DNA of 9,840 bases from Candidatus Stahliibacteriota bacterium (GTDB taxonomy: Bacteria; Hydrothermota; Tepidihabitantia; SM23-42), in the NCBI GenBank assembly GCA_004376785.1, contig SOIY01000148.1, positions 1 to 9,840 of the forward strand. The letters are read 5' to 3'. The notes beneath the pieces are model-generated. The model did not search any database. It worked only from the letters and a program-made list of their open reading frames with translations, and was not told the origin of the DNA. The position numbers were made by a program, and so were the translations under genes. Below are positions 1-6,346 of the stretch, one piece after another (position 1 is the first letter of the stretch; each line of letters begins with the position of its first letter).

Positions 1-14
1 TTTGAGGAGGTAAC

Positions 15-638
15 ATGCAGAATATTATAGCAATGATCTTTATGATTACACAGATGTCGGGTTTTTTAATACCGGGGATGAACAAAAGTCTAATACGTGT
101 CACTCCCAAAGAGAAAGAGGATGAAACATTGATGAGCGGAAAAACCACTGTAGGAGGTTTTGGTGCTCCTGTCGTAAAATTCAGTGAAATCAACGATGAA
201 TTCGCAATCCTTGTTGGCGGGTGTGGTGGTCTTATTATTAACCACGCATTTGTTATTGGTGGTGGCGGTTATGGTCTGGTGAATGACATAGAGGTGAGTG
301 GACTACCATATCCAGAATATCGATGGTTGAATTTTGGCTATGGTGGACTGTTATTAGGATATGTTAATCGCTCGCGTAAACTCGCACATTTTTCTATTCA
401 TTCACTCATTGGTGGTGGAGGACTTTCTTATAGAACAATGTATTATGATGATTGGTATAATGATGCCATATTTGTATTTGAACCTGGTATAGATTTAATG
501 CTGAATGTTTCTAAAAATTTTCGGATTGGTCTTGGCGGCTCGTATCGTTTTGTAAACGGAGTAGATCTCGTTGGACTAAATAATGATGATATTAGCGGTC
601 CTTCAGCATTATTAACATTTAAATTCGGCAAGTTCTGA
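15..638 (+). CDS. Glycine-rich probable outer-membrane beta-barrel protein, function unknown
   Basis: The start is firm: GAGGAGG at 4-10 lies 4 nt before the ATG, and an in-frame TGA at 3-5 blocks any extension. The 207-aa product has a hydrophobic but poorly charged N-terminus (residues 1-20), which could be a weak signal peptide. A glycine-rich core follows: VGGFGAPVVKF at 46-56, GGCGG at 68-72, GGGGYGLVND at 82-91 and GGGG at 133-136. Short alternating strands run through the rest, and the protein ends in FKFGKF with a C-terminal Phe, as many outer-membrane barrels do. Glycine-rich proteins of this look recur as hypothetical proteins near envelope genes in Bacteroidetes-like and candidate-phylum genomes; that is recollection, not a search result. 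It converges on the OmpA-like gene with 8 bp between the stop codons. A surface or outer-membrane location is inference; no enzyme motif is visible. Confidence 0.75.
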   Translation: MQNIIAMIFMITQMSGFLIPGMNKSLIRVTPKEKEDETLMSGKTTVGGFGAPVVKFSEINDEFAILVGGCGGLIINHAFVIGGGGYGLVNDIEVSGLPYPEYRWLNFGYGGLLLGYVNRSRKLAHFSIHSLIGGGGLSYRTMYYDDWYNDAIFVFEPGIDLMLNVSKNFRIGLGGSYRFVNGVDLVGLNNDDISGPSALLTFKFGKF

Positions 639-646
639 GGCGAGAT

Positions 647-1060
647 TTACTTTTTAATAAACTCAACACGGTCATTTTGAGTTCGTCCTTCAGCAGTTCT
701 ATTATCAGCCACGGGCTCTGTTTCACCAAAACCGATTGTTGTTAGTCTTACTGAATCAATACTATTTCTGATCAGCCATAATCTAACAGTATCTGCTCGT
801 GCCAAAGACAATATTAGATTTTCTGAATCTGAACCAATTGAATTTGTGTGACCTGCAAGTTCAACATTAATATCGGAATTATCTTTAATAATTTCTAAAT
901 TCTCATACAGCAATGATGAATCTTCTTCAATAATTTCAGTGGTGAAAGACGTAAAATGAATTGTGAAAAATTCAAGATCTGTTTCACATCCAAATACAAG
1001 AATTAGAGTAAATAAACTTAAATACCTATAAGTTCCGATTATTTTAATCATAAATTTCAT
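647..1060 (-). CDS. OmpA-C-like peptidoglycan-binding lipoprotein (Pal/OmpA type)
   Basis: The 137-aa product starts with a type II signal peptide ending in the lipobox LVFGC, with the lipidated Cys at residue 25. About 40 residues later it enters an OmpA C-terminal (peptidoglycan-associating) domain, roughly residues 32-137. Family landmarks are AGHTNSIGSDSENL (69-82), LSLARADTVRLWL (84-96), GFGETEPVADN (110-120) and GRTQNDRVEF (125-134). Family knowledge says this fold holds the diaminopimelate of peptidoglycan through an Asp in the GHTD motif and an Arg in the RA motif. Here Arg88 is present but the Asp position is Asn73. The gene is short even for a Pal protein. The start may be the second ATG (1051), because GAAAGG abuts the first ATG but is 9 nt from the second; the lipobox is kept either way. 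The gene has a consensus promoter about 150 bp upstream and converges on the glycine-rich gene. Confidence 0.9.
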   Translation of the reverse strand: MKFMIKIIGTYRYLSLFTLILVFGCETDLEFFTIHFTSFTTEIIEEDSSLLYENLEIIKDNSDINVELAGHTNSIGSDSENLILSLARADTVRLWLIRNSIDSVRLTTIGFGETEPVADNRTAEGRTQNDRVEFIKK

Positions 1061-1152
1061 CCTTTCATTTCCTACTTCTACAGCCCGATAAACCCCAACA
1101 TAATTGCATCACCCATAATATTCGCCTAATTGGTGTGGGCGTCTAAGTCTCA

Positions 1153-1200
1153 TTTTAACTTTTTGTTTCATTTTAACTTTTAAATTTTAACTTTTAACTT
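1153..1200. repeat. Four direct copies of TTTTAACTT
   Basis: TTTTAACTT occurs at 1153-1161, 1171-1179, 1185-1193 and 1192-1200, the last two overlapping. On the minus strand they read AAGTTAAAA and lie in the predicted 5' untranslated leader of the OmpA-like lipoprotein mRNA, just downstream of its promoter. They could be a low-complexity slippage product, a protein-binding array or translation-enhancing A-rich leader sequence; the sequence does not decide. Confidence 0.6.
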
Positions 1201-1207
1201 ATTCCGT

Positions 1208-1235
1208 ATTATAATCTCCCTCAAATCTTTGTCAA
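1208..1235 (-). promoter_or_regulatory. Consensus sigma70-type promoter for the OmpA-like lipoprotein
   Basis: On the minus strand TTGACA (1235-1230) is followed after 16 nt by TATAAT (1213-1208), both perfect consensus hexamers. Transcription would start near 1201, giving a leader of about 140 nt before the ATG at 1060. The -35 is mirrored by the -35 of the divergent nnr promoter. Confidence 0.8.
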
Positions 1236-1268
1236 GGAACGTTTTCAGTACGAAAGTGTTTCCTTGAC
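1231..1268. repeat. Inverted repeat spanning the two divergent -35 boxes
   Basis: GTCAAGGAA (1231-1239) and TTCCTTGAC (1260-1268) are a perfect 9-bp inverted repeat. Each arm contains most of one -35 hexamer. If single-stranded, it can extend inward (C1240-G1258 down to C1246-G1252, with one bulged T at 1259 and some G-T pairs) to a 5-nt loop. The symmetry could be a palindromic operator covering both promoters, or may simply reflect two similar extended -35 regions placed back to back. Confidence 0.6.
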
Positions 1269-1291
1269 TTTCAGCATTTTTTTCGTAAAAT
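1264..1291 (+). promoter_or_regulatory. Sigma70-type promoter for the nnr operon, predicted leaderless
   Basis: TTGACT (1264-1269) and TAAAAT (1286-1291) are separated by 16 nt. The expected start, 6-8 nt past the -10, falls at about 1297-1299, on or next to the A of the nnr ATG at 1298. No Shine-Dalgarno precedes that ATG, which fits leaderless translation. The same TTGACTTTC string begins the tRNA promoter at 6189. Confidence 0.65.
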
Positions 1292-1297
1292 TAAATT

Positions 1298-2866
1298 ATG
1301 AGGATCGTCACAAACGACGAAATGAGAAAGATTGATAAATGGTCAATGAAATCTCTGGGAATTCCTGGAATTGTTTTAATGGAAAATGCTGGCAGGGGCT
1401 GTGTTAATATACTCGAAGAATATTTTGACCTAGAAGATTTAAAAGTCTTAATTATTTGCGGCAAGGGGAATAATGGCGGTGATGGTTTTGTTATTGGAAG
1501 ACATTTGCAAAATCGGGGTGCCATTGTAAAAATTGTTTTTGTCGGGAAAGGGAATGAATTAAAAGGCGATGCACTACTCAATTACAAACTCGCAAAGAAA
1601 TCTGAAATTGAACTCTATGAAACCACGGACATAAAAAGATTTAAAAGAATTTATAATGCATTCAATCCTGATGTGCTTGTCGATGCCATCTTTGGAACAG
1701 GATTTAAAGGTGCACCCGAAGGTATATATCACAAACTTATCGAGATGATCAATAACACTGACACATTTATCTTTTCTGTAGACATCCCCTCTGGTATTAA
1801 TGGAGATAATGGGCAGTTTGATAATACCTGTGTTATTGCCGATGCCACGGCAACAATGTGCCTGCCCAAACGAGGCAATTTCCTTTATCCAGGCAGGGAA
1901 TTCTGTGGCGACCTATATATCGTTGATATCGGAGTGCCTTATAAATTGATAAACAAAGGACCTGCTCAAATCGTTGAATTTGATGATGCATACCGGCTTC
2001 TCCCTCCCAGACTACCTGATGGTAATAAAGGAACATTCGGAAATATCCTGATTATTGCCGGGGCAAGAGGTTTTTCCGGTGCTGCAGCAATGGCAGCAAT
2101 ATCTGCATTGAAGGTTGGTGCAGGTCTTGTGCGTCTTGCTGCACCAGAAGGTATTATCGATGCCCTTGAATCAAAATTATTGGAGGTTGTGAAGGTTTCA
2201 CTACCACAAACCAGAGAAGAGACAATCAGCATGAAAGCCATAGACACATTGTTGCCACACTTAGAAAAAACCGATGTTGTAGTAATCGGACCTGGTATTA
2301 CCACACACCCAGAGACCGCGGAATTCCTGTTTAAATTCCTACCTCATATTTCAATGCCTGTTGTTATTGATGCAGATGCAATCAATATTATTGCCCAGAA
2401 CAAAAAAATTCTCAAGAAGATCCACGCACCATTTATCCTCACACCCCATCCTGGTGAGCTTTCGCGTTTAACCAAGATCACACCACAGGAGATCAATTTA
2501 AGGCGAATTGACCTTGCACCAAAATTGGCAAAAGAATTTGGTGGTGTGCTCATCTTAAAAGGAGCGCCCACAGTAATCGCATTACCAAAAGGTGAAATAT
2601 ATATAAACCCTACGGGAAATTCTGGACTTGCATCAGCCGGCTCAGGTGATGTTCTTGTCGGCATGATTAGTGGGCTCCTGGCTCAGAATCTATCATCAAC
2701 ACAAGCATCAATACTCGCCGTTTTTTTACACGGGCTTTGTGCTGAATTAGGAATGGATAAAAATAATGAATATTCACTGACTGCCGGTGATTTAATAGAT
2801 TATATACCAGAATCAATAAATTATATTATACGGAGAGAATTTGTAGAAGAAAACGCCGATGATTAA
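1298..2866 (+). CDS. nnr: Bifunctional NAD(P)H-hydrate epimerase / ADP-dependent NAD(P)H-hydrate dehydratase
   Basis: This is a metabolite-repair enzyme: the N-terminal YjeF_N domain interconverts R and S forms of hydrated NAD(P)H, and the C-terminal ribokinase-like domain dehydrates the S form using ADP. The 522-aa length is close to the fused bacterial form. N-domain marks are MENAG (28-32), GKGNNGGDG (55-63), Asp129 before IFGTG (131-135) and VDIPSG (161-166). C-domain marks are KGTFG (244-248), IGPG (340-343), DAD (358-360), LTPHPGE (381-387), KG (421-422) and the nucleotide-site stretch NPTGNSGLASAGSGD (437-451), with the probable catalytic Asp451. Both domains look intact. The ATG lies at the expected transcription start of the upstream promoter and has no Shine-Dalgarno. 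Its last 8 bp overlap the next gene, so it heads an operon with the propeller-like gene and tatC. Confidence 0.97.
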   Translation: MRIVTNDEMRKIDKWSMKSLGIPGIVLMENAGRGCVNILEEYFDLEDLKVLIICGKGNNGGDGFVIGRHLQNRGAIVKIVFVGKGNELKGDALLNYKLAKKSEIELYETTDIKRFKRIYNAFNPDVLVDAIFGTGFKGAPEGIYHKLIEMINNTDTFIFSVDIPSGINGDNGQFDNTCVIADATATMCLPKRGNFLYPGREFCGDLYIVDIGVPYKLINKGPAQIVEFDDAYRLLPPRLPDGNKGTFGNILIIAGARGFSGAAAMAAISALKVGAGLVRLAAPEGIIDALESKLLEVVKVSLPQTREETISMKAIDTLLPHLEKTDVVVIGPGITTHPETAEFLFKFLPHISMPVVIDADAINIIAQNKKILKKIHAPFILTPHPGELSRLTKITPQEINLRRIDLAPKLAKEFGGVLILKGAPTVIALPKGEIYINPTGNSGLASAGSGDVLVGMISGLLAQNLSSTQASILAVFLHGLCAELGMDKNNEYSLTAGDLIDYIPESINYIIRREFVEENADD

Positions 2867-4313
2867 TTTATTAATCTGCTGCACAATATTTTCTATAAAC
2901 ACTACCCCCGAGAATCTACCCTGGGACCATTATACTATTATGCCACCACTCGGCAGAATAAAATCTTTTGCAACATCACCCTTTTATATCTTTGCAATAA
3001 GTGATAATTATCTTCTTATATTTGATAAGCAGAATCTGACCCTGGGAAAAACCATCCATTTTGACCAGGTTATAGACCTCGTAGGATATGACCAACAATA
3101 TGATGACCTCTGGATTATTAGTGCTTCAGGTATTATTCGTTTTACTATAACCTCGAATAACATAAGAGAATATCCAATTGTCACTGAAGTGGATAGATTC
3201 GGCATTGGCCAGGACTATTTGTATCTGGATGGTACACGGGATTATTCGCTAAATAAAAGAACAGGTGACGTGGAAATAATATATTCATTCCCTGAAAATT
3301 TGGTGTGGTATAAAAAAACAACTGGTGCTGATATAAAAAAACACACATTTCTCACACCGTATTACTATTTTGACGAACCTAAAGAATCACAAGCCCCATT
3401 TCATGAATTCCCTATAACCGCTGTTTATGACGACGGCATGTACCTTTATGTTGGCACTGATGGATATGGTATTTTAAAATATAATAACGTATCGTGGCAA
3501 AAACAAAGGGTTGTTTATGGACCACTTGATTCAGAAATAAGAGAAGTAAAAAAGTTTGATAATAACATATATTTTATCTCATCCCTTGGTCTTTCATACT
3601 ATCCAACCAGAACGCATAATTGGAAATATCAGCGTTTTACCCATGAAATCGCTGATTTATTACCATTTGGCAACTATTTTATTATCAGCTACGGAAACAG
3701 GATTTCCCGGACAAGCGGCGGAATGATATTCTCTATCAGTAACTTCACAACTAACATACTCTGTCTTAGCCAGGATGAAAAGTACATGTATGTGGGAACT
3801 AATTCTGGTTTGTTCAAAATAGCCAATGGAACTAAAACTCCTGTACCTTTTGGCCCTGACCGATATGCTGTACATGTTGTTTATCCAATGGACAATGAAA
3901 TATATGTAGGCGGTGAAACCGGATTTTATAAATATAACAGGAAATACAATAAGTGGCTGAAGGAATTGAGTTTTGGAGTAAAAGATATAGTTGAACTCAA
4001 AGGTGTACTTTATCTTCTTGGTGTAAACAATCAAATCATTAAATATAAAAATATTCAGCACGATTCATTAAAGAGTGATACAACATGGATACTCCTCCCA
4101 TATTTTAATATTTATGACATTGATACTGATGGTGAGGTGCTCTATTGTGCTTCTTATGCTGGTATTAACTACTATGAGCCTGGGACCGAATTTTACAAGG
4201 TCATATATAATCTACCACGCATAAAGTATGATTATGTATTTGCGGTTGACAATAATATCTTAGCAGTCTCCGATAAAAATATATACTCCCTACCAATTGA
4301 ATACCGGGATTGA
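2859..4313 (+). CDS. Probable secreted beta-propeller-like protein, function unknown
   Basis: The 484-aa product begins with a short hydrophobic stretch (residues 2-12) that may be a signal sequence, although it has no positive charge at its N-terminus. The rest is beta-rich with repeated blade-like phrases of the type 'YVGT.G..KY': around residues 191-215 (MYLYVGTDGYGILKYNN), 308-325 (MYVGTNSGLFKI) and 347-365 (IYVGGETGFYKYNRKYNKW). These resemble the two-component-regulator-propeller or WD/tricorn-like blades common in periplasmic sensor and scaffold proteins. No kinase or catalytic domain follows, so this is a stand-alone propeller. The ATG at 2859 is the first in frame after the TAG at 2844-2846. 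It overlaps the nnr stop by 8 bp with no clear Shine-Dalgarno, which suggests translational coupling. A propeller fold is fairly likely; ligand and role are unknown. Confidence 0.8.
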   Translation: MINLLICCTIFSINTTPENLPWDHYTIMPPLGRIKSFATSPFYIFAISDNYLLIFDKQNLTLGKTIHFDQVIDLVGYDQQYDDLWIISASGIIRFTITSNNIREYPIVTEVDRFGIGQDYLYLDGTRDYSLNKRTGDVEIIYSFPENLVWYKKTTGADIKKHTFLTPYYYFDEPKESQAPFHEFPITAVYDDGMYLYVGTDGYGILKYNNVSWQKQRVVYGPLDSEIREVKKFDNNIYFISSLGLSYYPTRTHNWKYQRFTHEIADLLPFGNYFIISYGNRISRTSGGMIFSISNFTTNILCLSQDEKYMYVGTNSGLFKIANGTKTPVPFGPDRYAVHVVYPMDNEIYVGGETGFYKYNRKYNKWLKELSFGVKDIVELKGVLYLLGVNNQIIKYKNIQHDSLKSDTTWILLPYFNIYDIDTDGEVLYCASYAGINYYEPGTEFYKVIYNLPRIKYDYVFAVDNNILAVSDKNIYSLPIEYRD

Positions 4314-4325
4314 TAAAACAGTAGT

Positions 4326-5039
4326 ATGACTGAAAAGAAATTGAGTTTTATTGATCATCTTGAAGAATTGAGAAAAAGAATACTCTATTTAATTGCCTGT
4401 GTGGGTATCTTTTCGATAATCGGCTTCATCTTTTCAAAAAATGCATTGAATATAATAATCCAGAAAGCGCAACTCCAATCTGCTTATTTCTTCTCACCAA
4501 TCGAGGCACTCACCTCTCAAATAAAGGTAGCAATCTTCCTGGGCATTATTATCTCATTCCCATTCATATTATATCAAACCTGGGCATTTATCGGACCGGG
4601 ATTAACAAAAAAAGAGCGAAGTGTTTCTATTTCCTATCTTGCTTCTGGTATGATTCTTTTTATTATAGGAAATCTATTCGGCTACTTCATTCTTATCCCT
4701 TATGGATTAAGATTTCTCCTTTCTTTTGGCACAGAATATCTTCAACCACTAATGAATGTAAGTAAATATTTGAATTTCATCATATGGAGTCTTTTAGGAA
4801 GCGGTTTCCTATTTCAGTTACCGCTTCTTCTCTTTTTCTTAATGAAATTAGGGATTATCGATGTAGATACAGTCACAAAACACAGAGCAGAGGCTATCGT
4901 TGTAATCCTGATATTGTGTGCTATAATTACACCAACTGGTGATTTTTTTACACTACTTTTGATTTCAGTGCCTCTATTATTGTTATTTGAACTAAGCATC
5001 TTTGCTGCACGCATAACACAGAGACAAAAAAAGGATTAA
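4326..5039 (+). CDS. tatC: Sec-independent protein translocase subunit TatC
   Basis: TatC is the signal-peptide-binding membrane core of the twin-arginine translocase, which exports folded proteins. The 237-aa length and six hydrophobic segments (about 19-37, 66-86, 103-128, 149-173, 188-203, 207-228) fit. Landmarks are HLEELRKR (11-18), SPIEALTSQIK (57-67), ILYQTWAFIGPGL (81-93), KKERS with the conserved Glu97 (95-99), and ITPTGDFF with PLLLLFELSIF near the end. Two positions are unusual: Gln164 in FLFQLP stands where E. coli TatC has Glu170 (FEVP), and ITPTGD replaces the usual TPPD motif. No tatA or tatB is in the window. The gene starts 12 nt after the propeller gene without a recognisable Shine-Dalgarno, so it probably belongs to the nnr transcript. 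Confidence 0.96.
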   Translation: MTEKKLSFIDHLEELRKRILYLIACVGIFSIIGFIFSKNALNIIIQKAQLQSAYFFSPIEALTSQIKVAIFLGIIISFPFILYQTWAFIGPGLTKKERSVSISYLASGMILFIIGNLFGYFILIPYGLRFLLSFGTEYLQPLMNVSKYLNFIIWSLLGSGFLFQLPLLLFFLMKLGIIDVDTVTKHRAEAIVVILILCAIITPTGDFFTLLLISVPLLLLFELSIFAARITQRQKKD

Positions 5040-5084
5040 ACCTTTAAACAGTATCTTGCGTCATACTATTTTAGAGGAGGCAAA

Positions 5085-6017
5085 ATGAAATATATTAAGA
5101 TATTGATGCCTTTATTGCTGATTGCAGTCGTAGTGGTCAGCTGTACCAAAGAAAGTGATGAGGATGCTATCCAGGCACTCCTCGAATCTTCATGGTTTAT
5201 TGGTGAGGGTGCTGTCAGAACAGCAGATGACAGCACAAATGTGCCGCAAGCTGGACAGAGTCCATATGACGCACAATTCCTTGATGATACCCTGGATTTT
5301 GTGAGATGGGTAAGGTGGATAGAACGTCCAGTAACCCGTGAATATCATATTGTTGTTACTGGTGATAGCGCTGATGTGACAATTACAGCATATTTTCACG
5401 GTGAACCTTCAGGTGCTTCATACTATGGCTTTTTTGTACTTAATGACTCGTTTGGTGGTGCATACATACGCGCTATATCAGATAGTGTTATTAGAAAGGT
5501 CAAATTATTCAGGAACAATGAGGGCTGGCACATACTCAGCCTAACTGTTGCTGATATCTATACAGTCGGCACTGATTATCCAGTGACCATTACTCAGATC
5601 AAGGCAAGGGTTGAGAGTCGTGATTATGAGTTTGTGGTTAACAGTGCTGATACGTATTTTGAGAGGGATAGTTTACCAATATTTTATCCATCTGATACAG
5701 TAGATGTAACTGTAACATGCAGTGCCCAGGATGATTCTACATGGGCATTTCTGCACCATGGTACTGGACACAGACGTGGTCTTGGACGTCATATTCGACA
5801 ACCATTCTACCGAGAAAATACCACAACCTTTACCCGCACGTGGATCATTGCTGATGACTCAATAATAGTTACACCTGCTGTAAGGCATAGCGCTGTAGAT
5901 GTGTTGGGCTGGCAGACCCTATTTGGCGATTCTACTGCCACGTATTATTCCCGGGCATGGTGTTTACCATACATTGTTATGGAGCCTGGAGAAGAAATGC
6001 CAGAAGACAAAGAATAA
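5085..6017 (+). CDS. Lipoprotein of unknown function
   Basis: A strong Shine-Dalgarno, AGAGGAGG at 5073-5080, lies 4 nt before the ATG. The 310-aa product has a textbook type II signal peptide: MKYIKI, a hydrophobic core, and the lipobox VVSC with the lipidated Cys20. Thr at +2 would favour outer-membrane sorting under the E. coli rule, which may not hold in this lineage. The mature part is acidic and Thr/Ser/Val-rich, suggesting beta structure. It includes a His/Arg-rich patch, HHGTGHRRGLGRHIRQ, near residues 224-239, which stands out from the acidic remainder. I recognise no family. It lies 45 nt after tatC and is followed by a strong terminator, so it either closes the nnr-tatC operon or has its own unrecognised promoter in the gap. 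Confidence 0.88.
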   Translation: MKYIKILMPLLLIAVVVVSCTKESDEDAIQALLESSWFIGEGAVRTADDSTNVPQAGQSPYDAQFLDDTLDFVRWVRWIERPVTREYHIVVTGDSADVTITAYFHGEPSGASYYGFFVLNDSFGGAYIRAISDSVIRKVKLFRNNEGWHILSLTVADIYTVGTDYPVTITQIKARVESRDYEFVVNSADTYFERDSLPIFYPSDTVDVTVTCSAQDDSTWAFLHHGTGHRRGLGRHIRQPFYRENTTTFTRTWIIADDSIIVTPAVRHSAVDVLGWQTLFGDSTATYYSRAWCLPYIVMEPGEEMPEDKE

Positions 6018-6025
6018 CACAAACT

Positions 6026-6067
6026 AATTATCCCAGCACTTTTTTAAAAAGTGCTGGGATAATTTTT
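6026..6067 (+). terminator. Rho-independent terminator after the lipoprotein gene
   Basis: A perfect inverted repeat pairs AATTATCCCAGCACTT with AAGTGCTGGGATAATT (arms 6026-6041 and 6049-6064), with further T-A pairs possible toward the centre. The right arm runs directly into TTTTT (6063-6067). It lies 8 bp after the stop at 6017 and closes the nnr-tatC-lipoprotein unit. Confidence 0.95.
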
Positions 6068-6090
6068 CTCATCGCGACTCGTCACCCCAT

Positions 6091-6115
6091 TCCTCTCCCA
6101 TAAAAAGGGAGAGGA
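6091..6115. repeat. REP-like GGGAGAGGA palindrome
   Basis: TCCTCTCCC (6091-6099) and GGGAGAGGA (6107-6115) form a perfect 9-bp stem with a 7-nt A-rich loop. No T-run follows, so it is not a typical terminator for the + strand. CTCTCCC/GGGAGAG palindromes of this kind are often dispersed between genes; whether it is repeated in this genome cannot be seen here. Confidence 0.6.
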
Positions 6116-6149
6116 TGTATTAATTGCTCACTTTCCTCTCCTCTCTGAG

Positions 6150-6177
6150 GAGATTTCTGGACTTTCACAGAAATCTC
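6150..6177. repeat. Perfect 10-bp inverted repeat upstream of the tRNA promoter
   Basis: GAGATTTCTG (6150-6159) and CAGAAATCTC (6168-6177) are a perfect palindrome around an 8-nt centre. It ends 11 bp before the -35 box at 6189. It could be an operator for the tRNA-TPR transcription unit, or a second dispersed palindrome. With the palindrome at 6091 it fills most of the gene-free stretch 6068-6188. Confidence 0.55.
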
Positions 6178-6188
6178 AATATTTCCCC

Positions 6189-6216
6189 TTGACTTTCTTG
6201 AATTTTGTTATATAAT
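6189..6216 (+). promoter_or_regulatory. Sigma70-type promoter for tRNA-Ala and the TPR gene cluster
   Basis: TTGACT (6189-6194) and the perfect TATAAT (6211-6216) are separated by 16 nt. The start would be near 6223, about 22 nt before the mature tRNA 5' end. It is the only good promoter seen before the TPR lipoprotein gene and shares TTGACTTTC with the nnr promoter. Confidence 0.85.
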
Positions 6217-6244
6217 GCCTTTATCTTATTAAAGAATAAAACAG

Positions 6245-6317
6245 GGGGCCGTAGCCCAGTTGGGAGAGCGCTTGACTGGCAGTCAAGAGGTCACGGGTTC
6301 AAATCCCGTCGGCTCCA
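6245..6317 (+). tRNA. tRNA-Ala (anticodon GGC)
   Basis: The complete cloverleaf is 73 nt. The acceptor stem is GGGGCCG (6245-6251) with CGGCTCC (6310-6316) and discriminator A at 6317. The D arm is 6254-6269, the anticodon stem CTTGA/TCAAG, and the anticodon GGC at 6278-6280 reads GCC. The variable loop is 5 nt and the T arm is ACGGG-TTCAAAT-CCCGT. The G3-U70 wobble pair, the alanine identity element, is present (6247 with 6314) and confirms the assignment. The CCA end is not encoded. Two oddities: a C-A mismatch in the D stem (6256 with 6267) and C32/G38 flanking the anticodon loop. The TPR gene begins 29 nt after the tRNA with no terminator between them. Confidence 0.98.
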
Positions 6318-6346
6318 TATTGCCCTATTCGGGAAATGGAGGAAAA

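Noticed and set aside
639..646. Terminator between the convergent genes
   Set aside because: The 8-bp gap and flanking bases show no hairpin; transcripts probably overlap, but nothing can be annotated.
1109..1171. 20-codon minus-strand ORF in the lipoprotein leader
   Set aside because: It has no SD and no recognisable product; it may be chance within an AT-rich leader, so it is not annotated as a leader peptide.
1231..1268. Hairpin read as a terminator or attenuator
   Set aside because: Both arms are explained by divergent -35 boxes, and the predicted transcripts start outside the hairpin, so it would not be transcribed by either.
3660..4061. Antisense ORF within the propeller gene
   Set aside because: No SD, no domain, and it lies wholly opposite a gene with coherent propeller-like coding; treated as a shadow.
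6260..6346. In-frame N-terminal extension of the TPR protein through the tRNA
   Set aside because: The peptide (GSQEVTGSNPVGS type) is the well-known false translation of a tRNA gene; the true start at 6347 has a GGAGG and a lipoprotein signal peptide.
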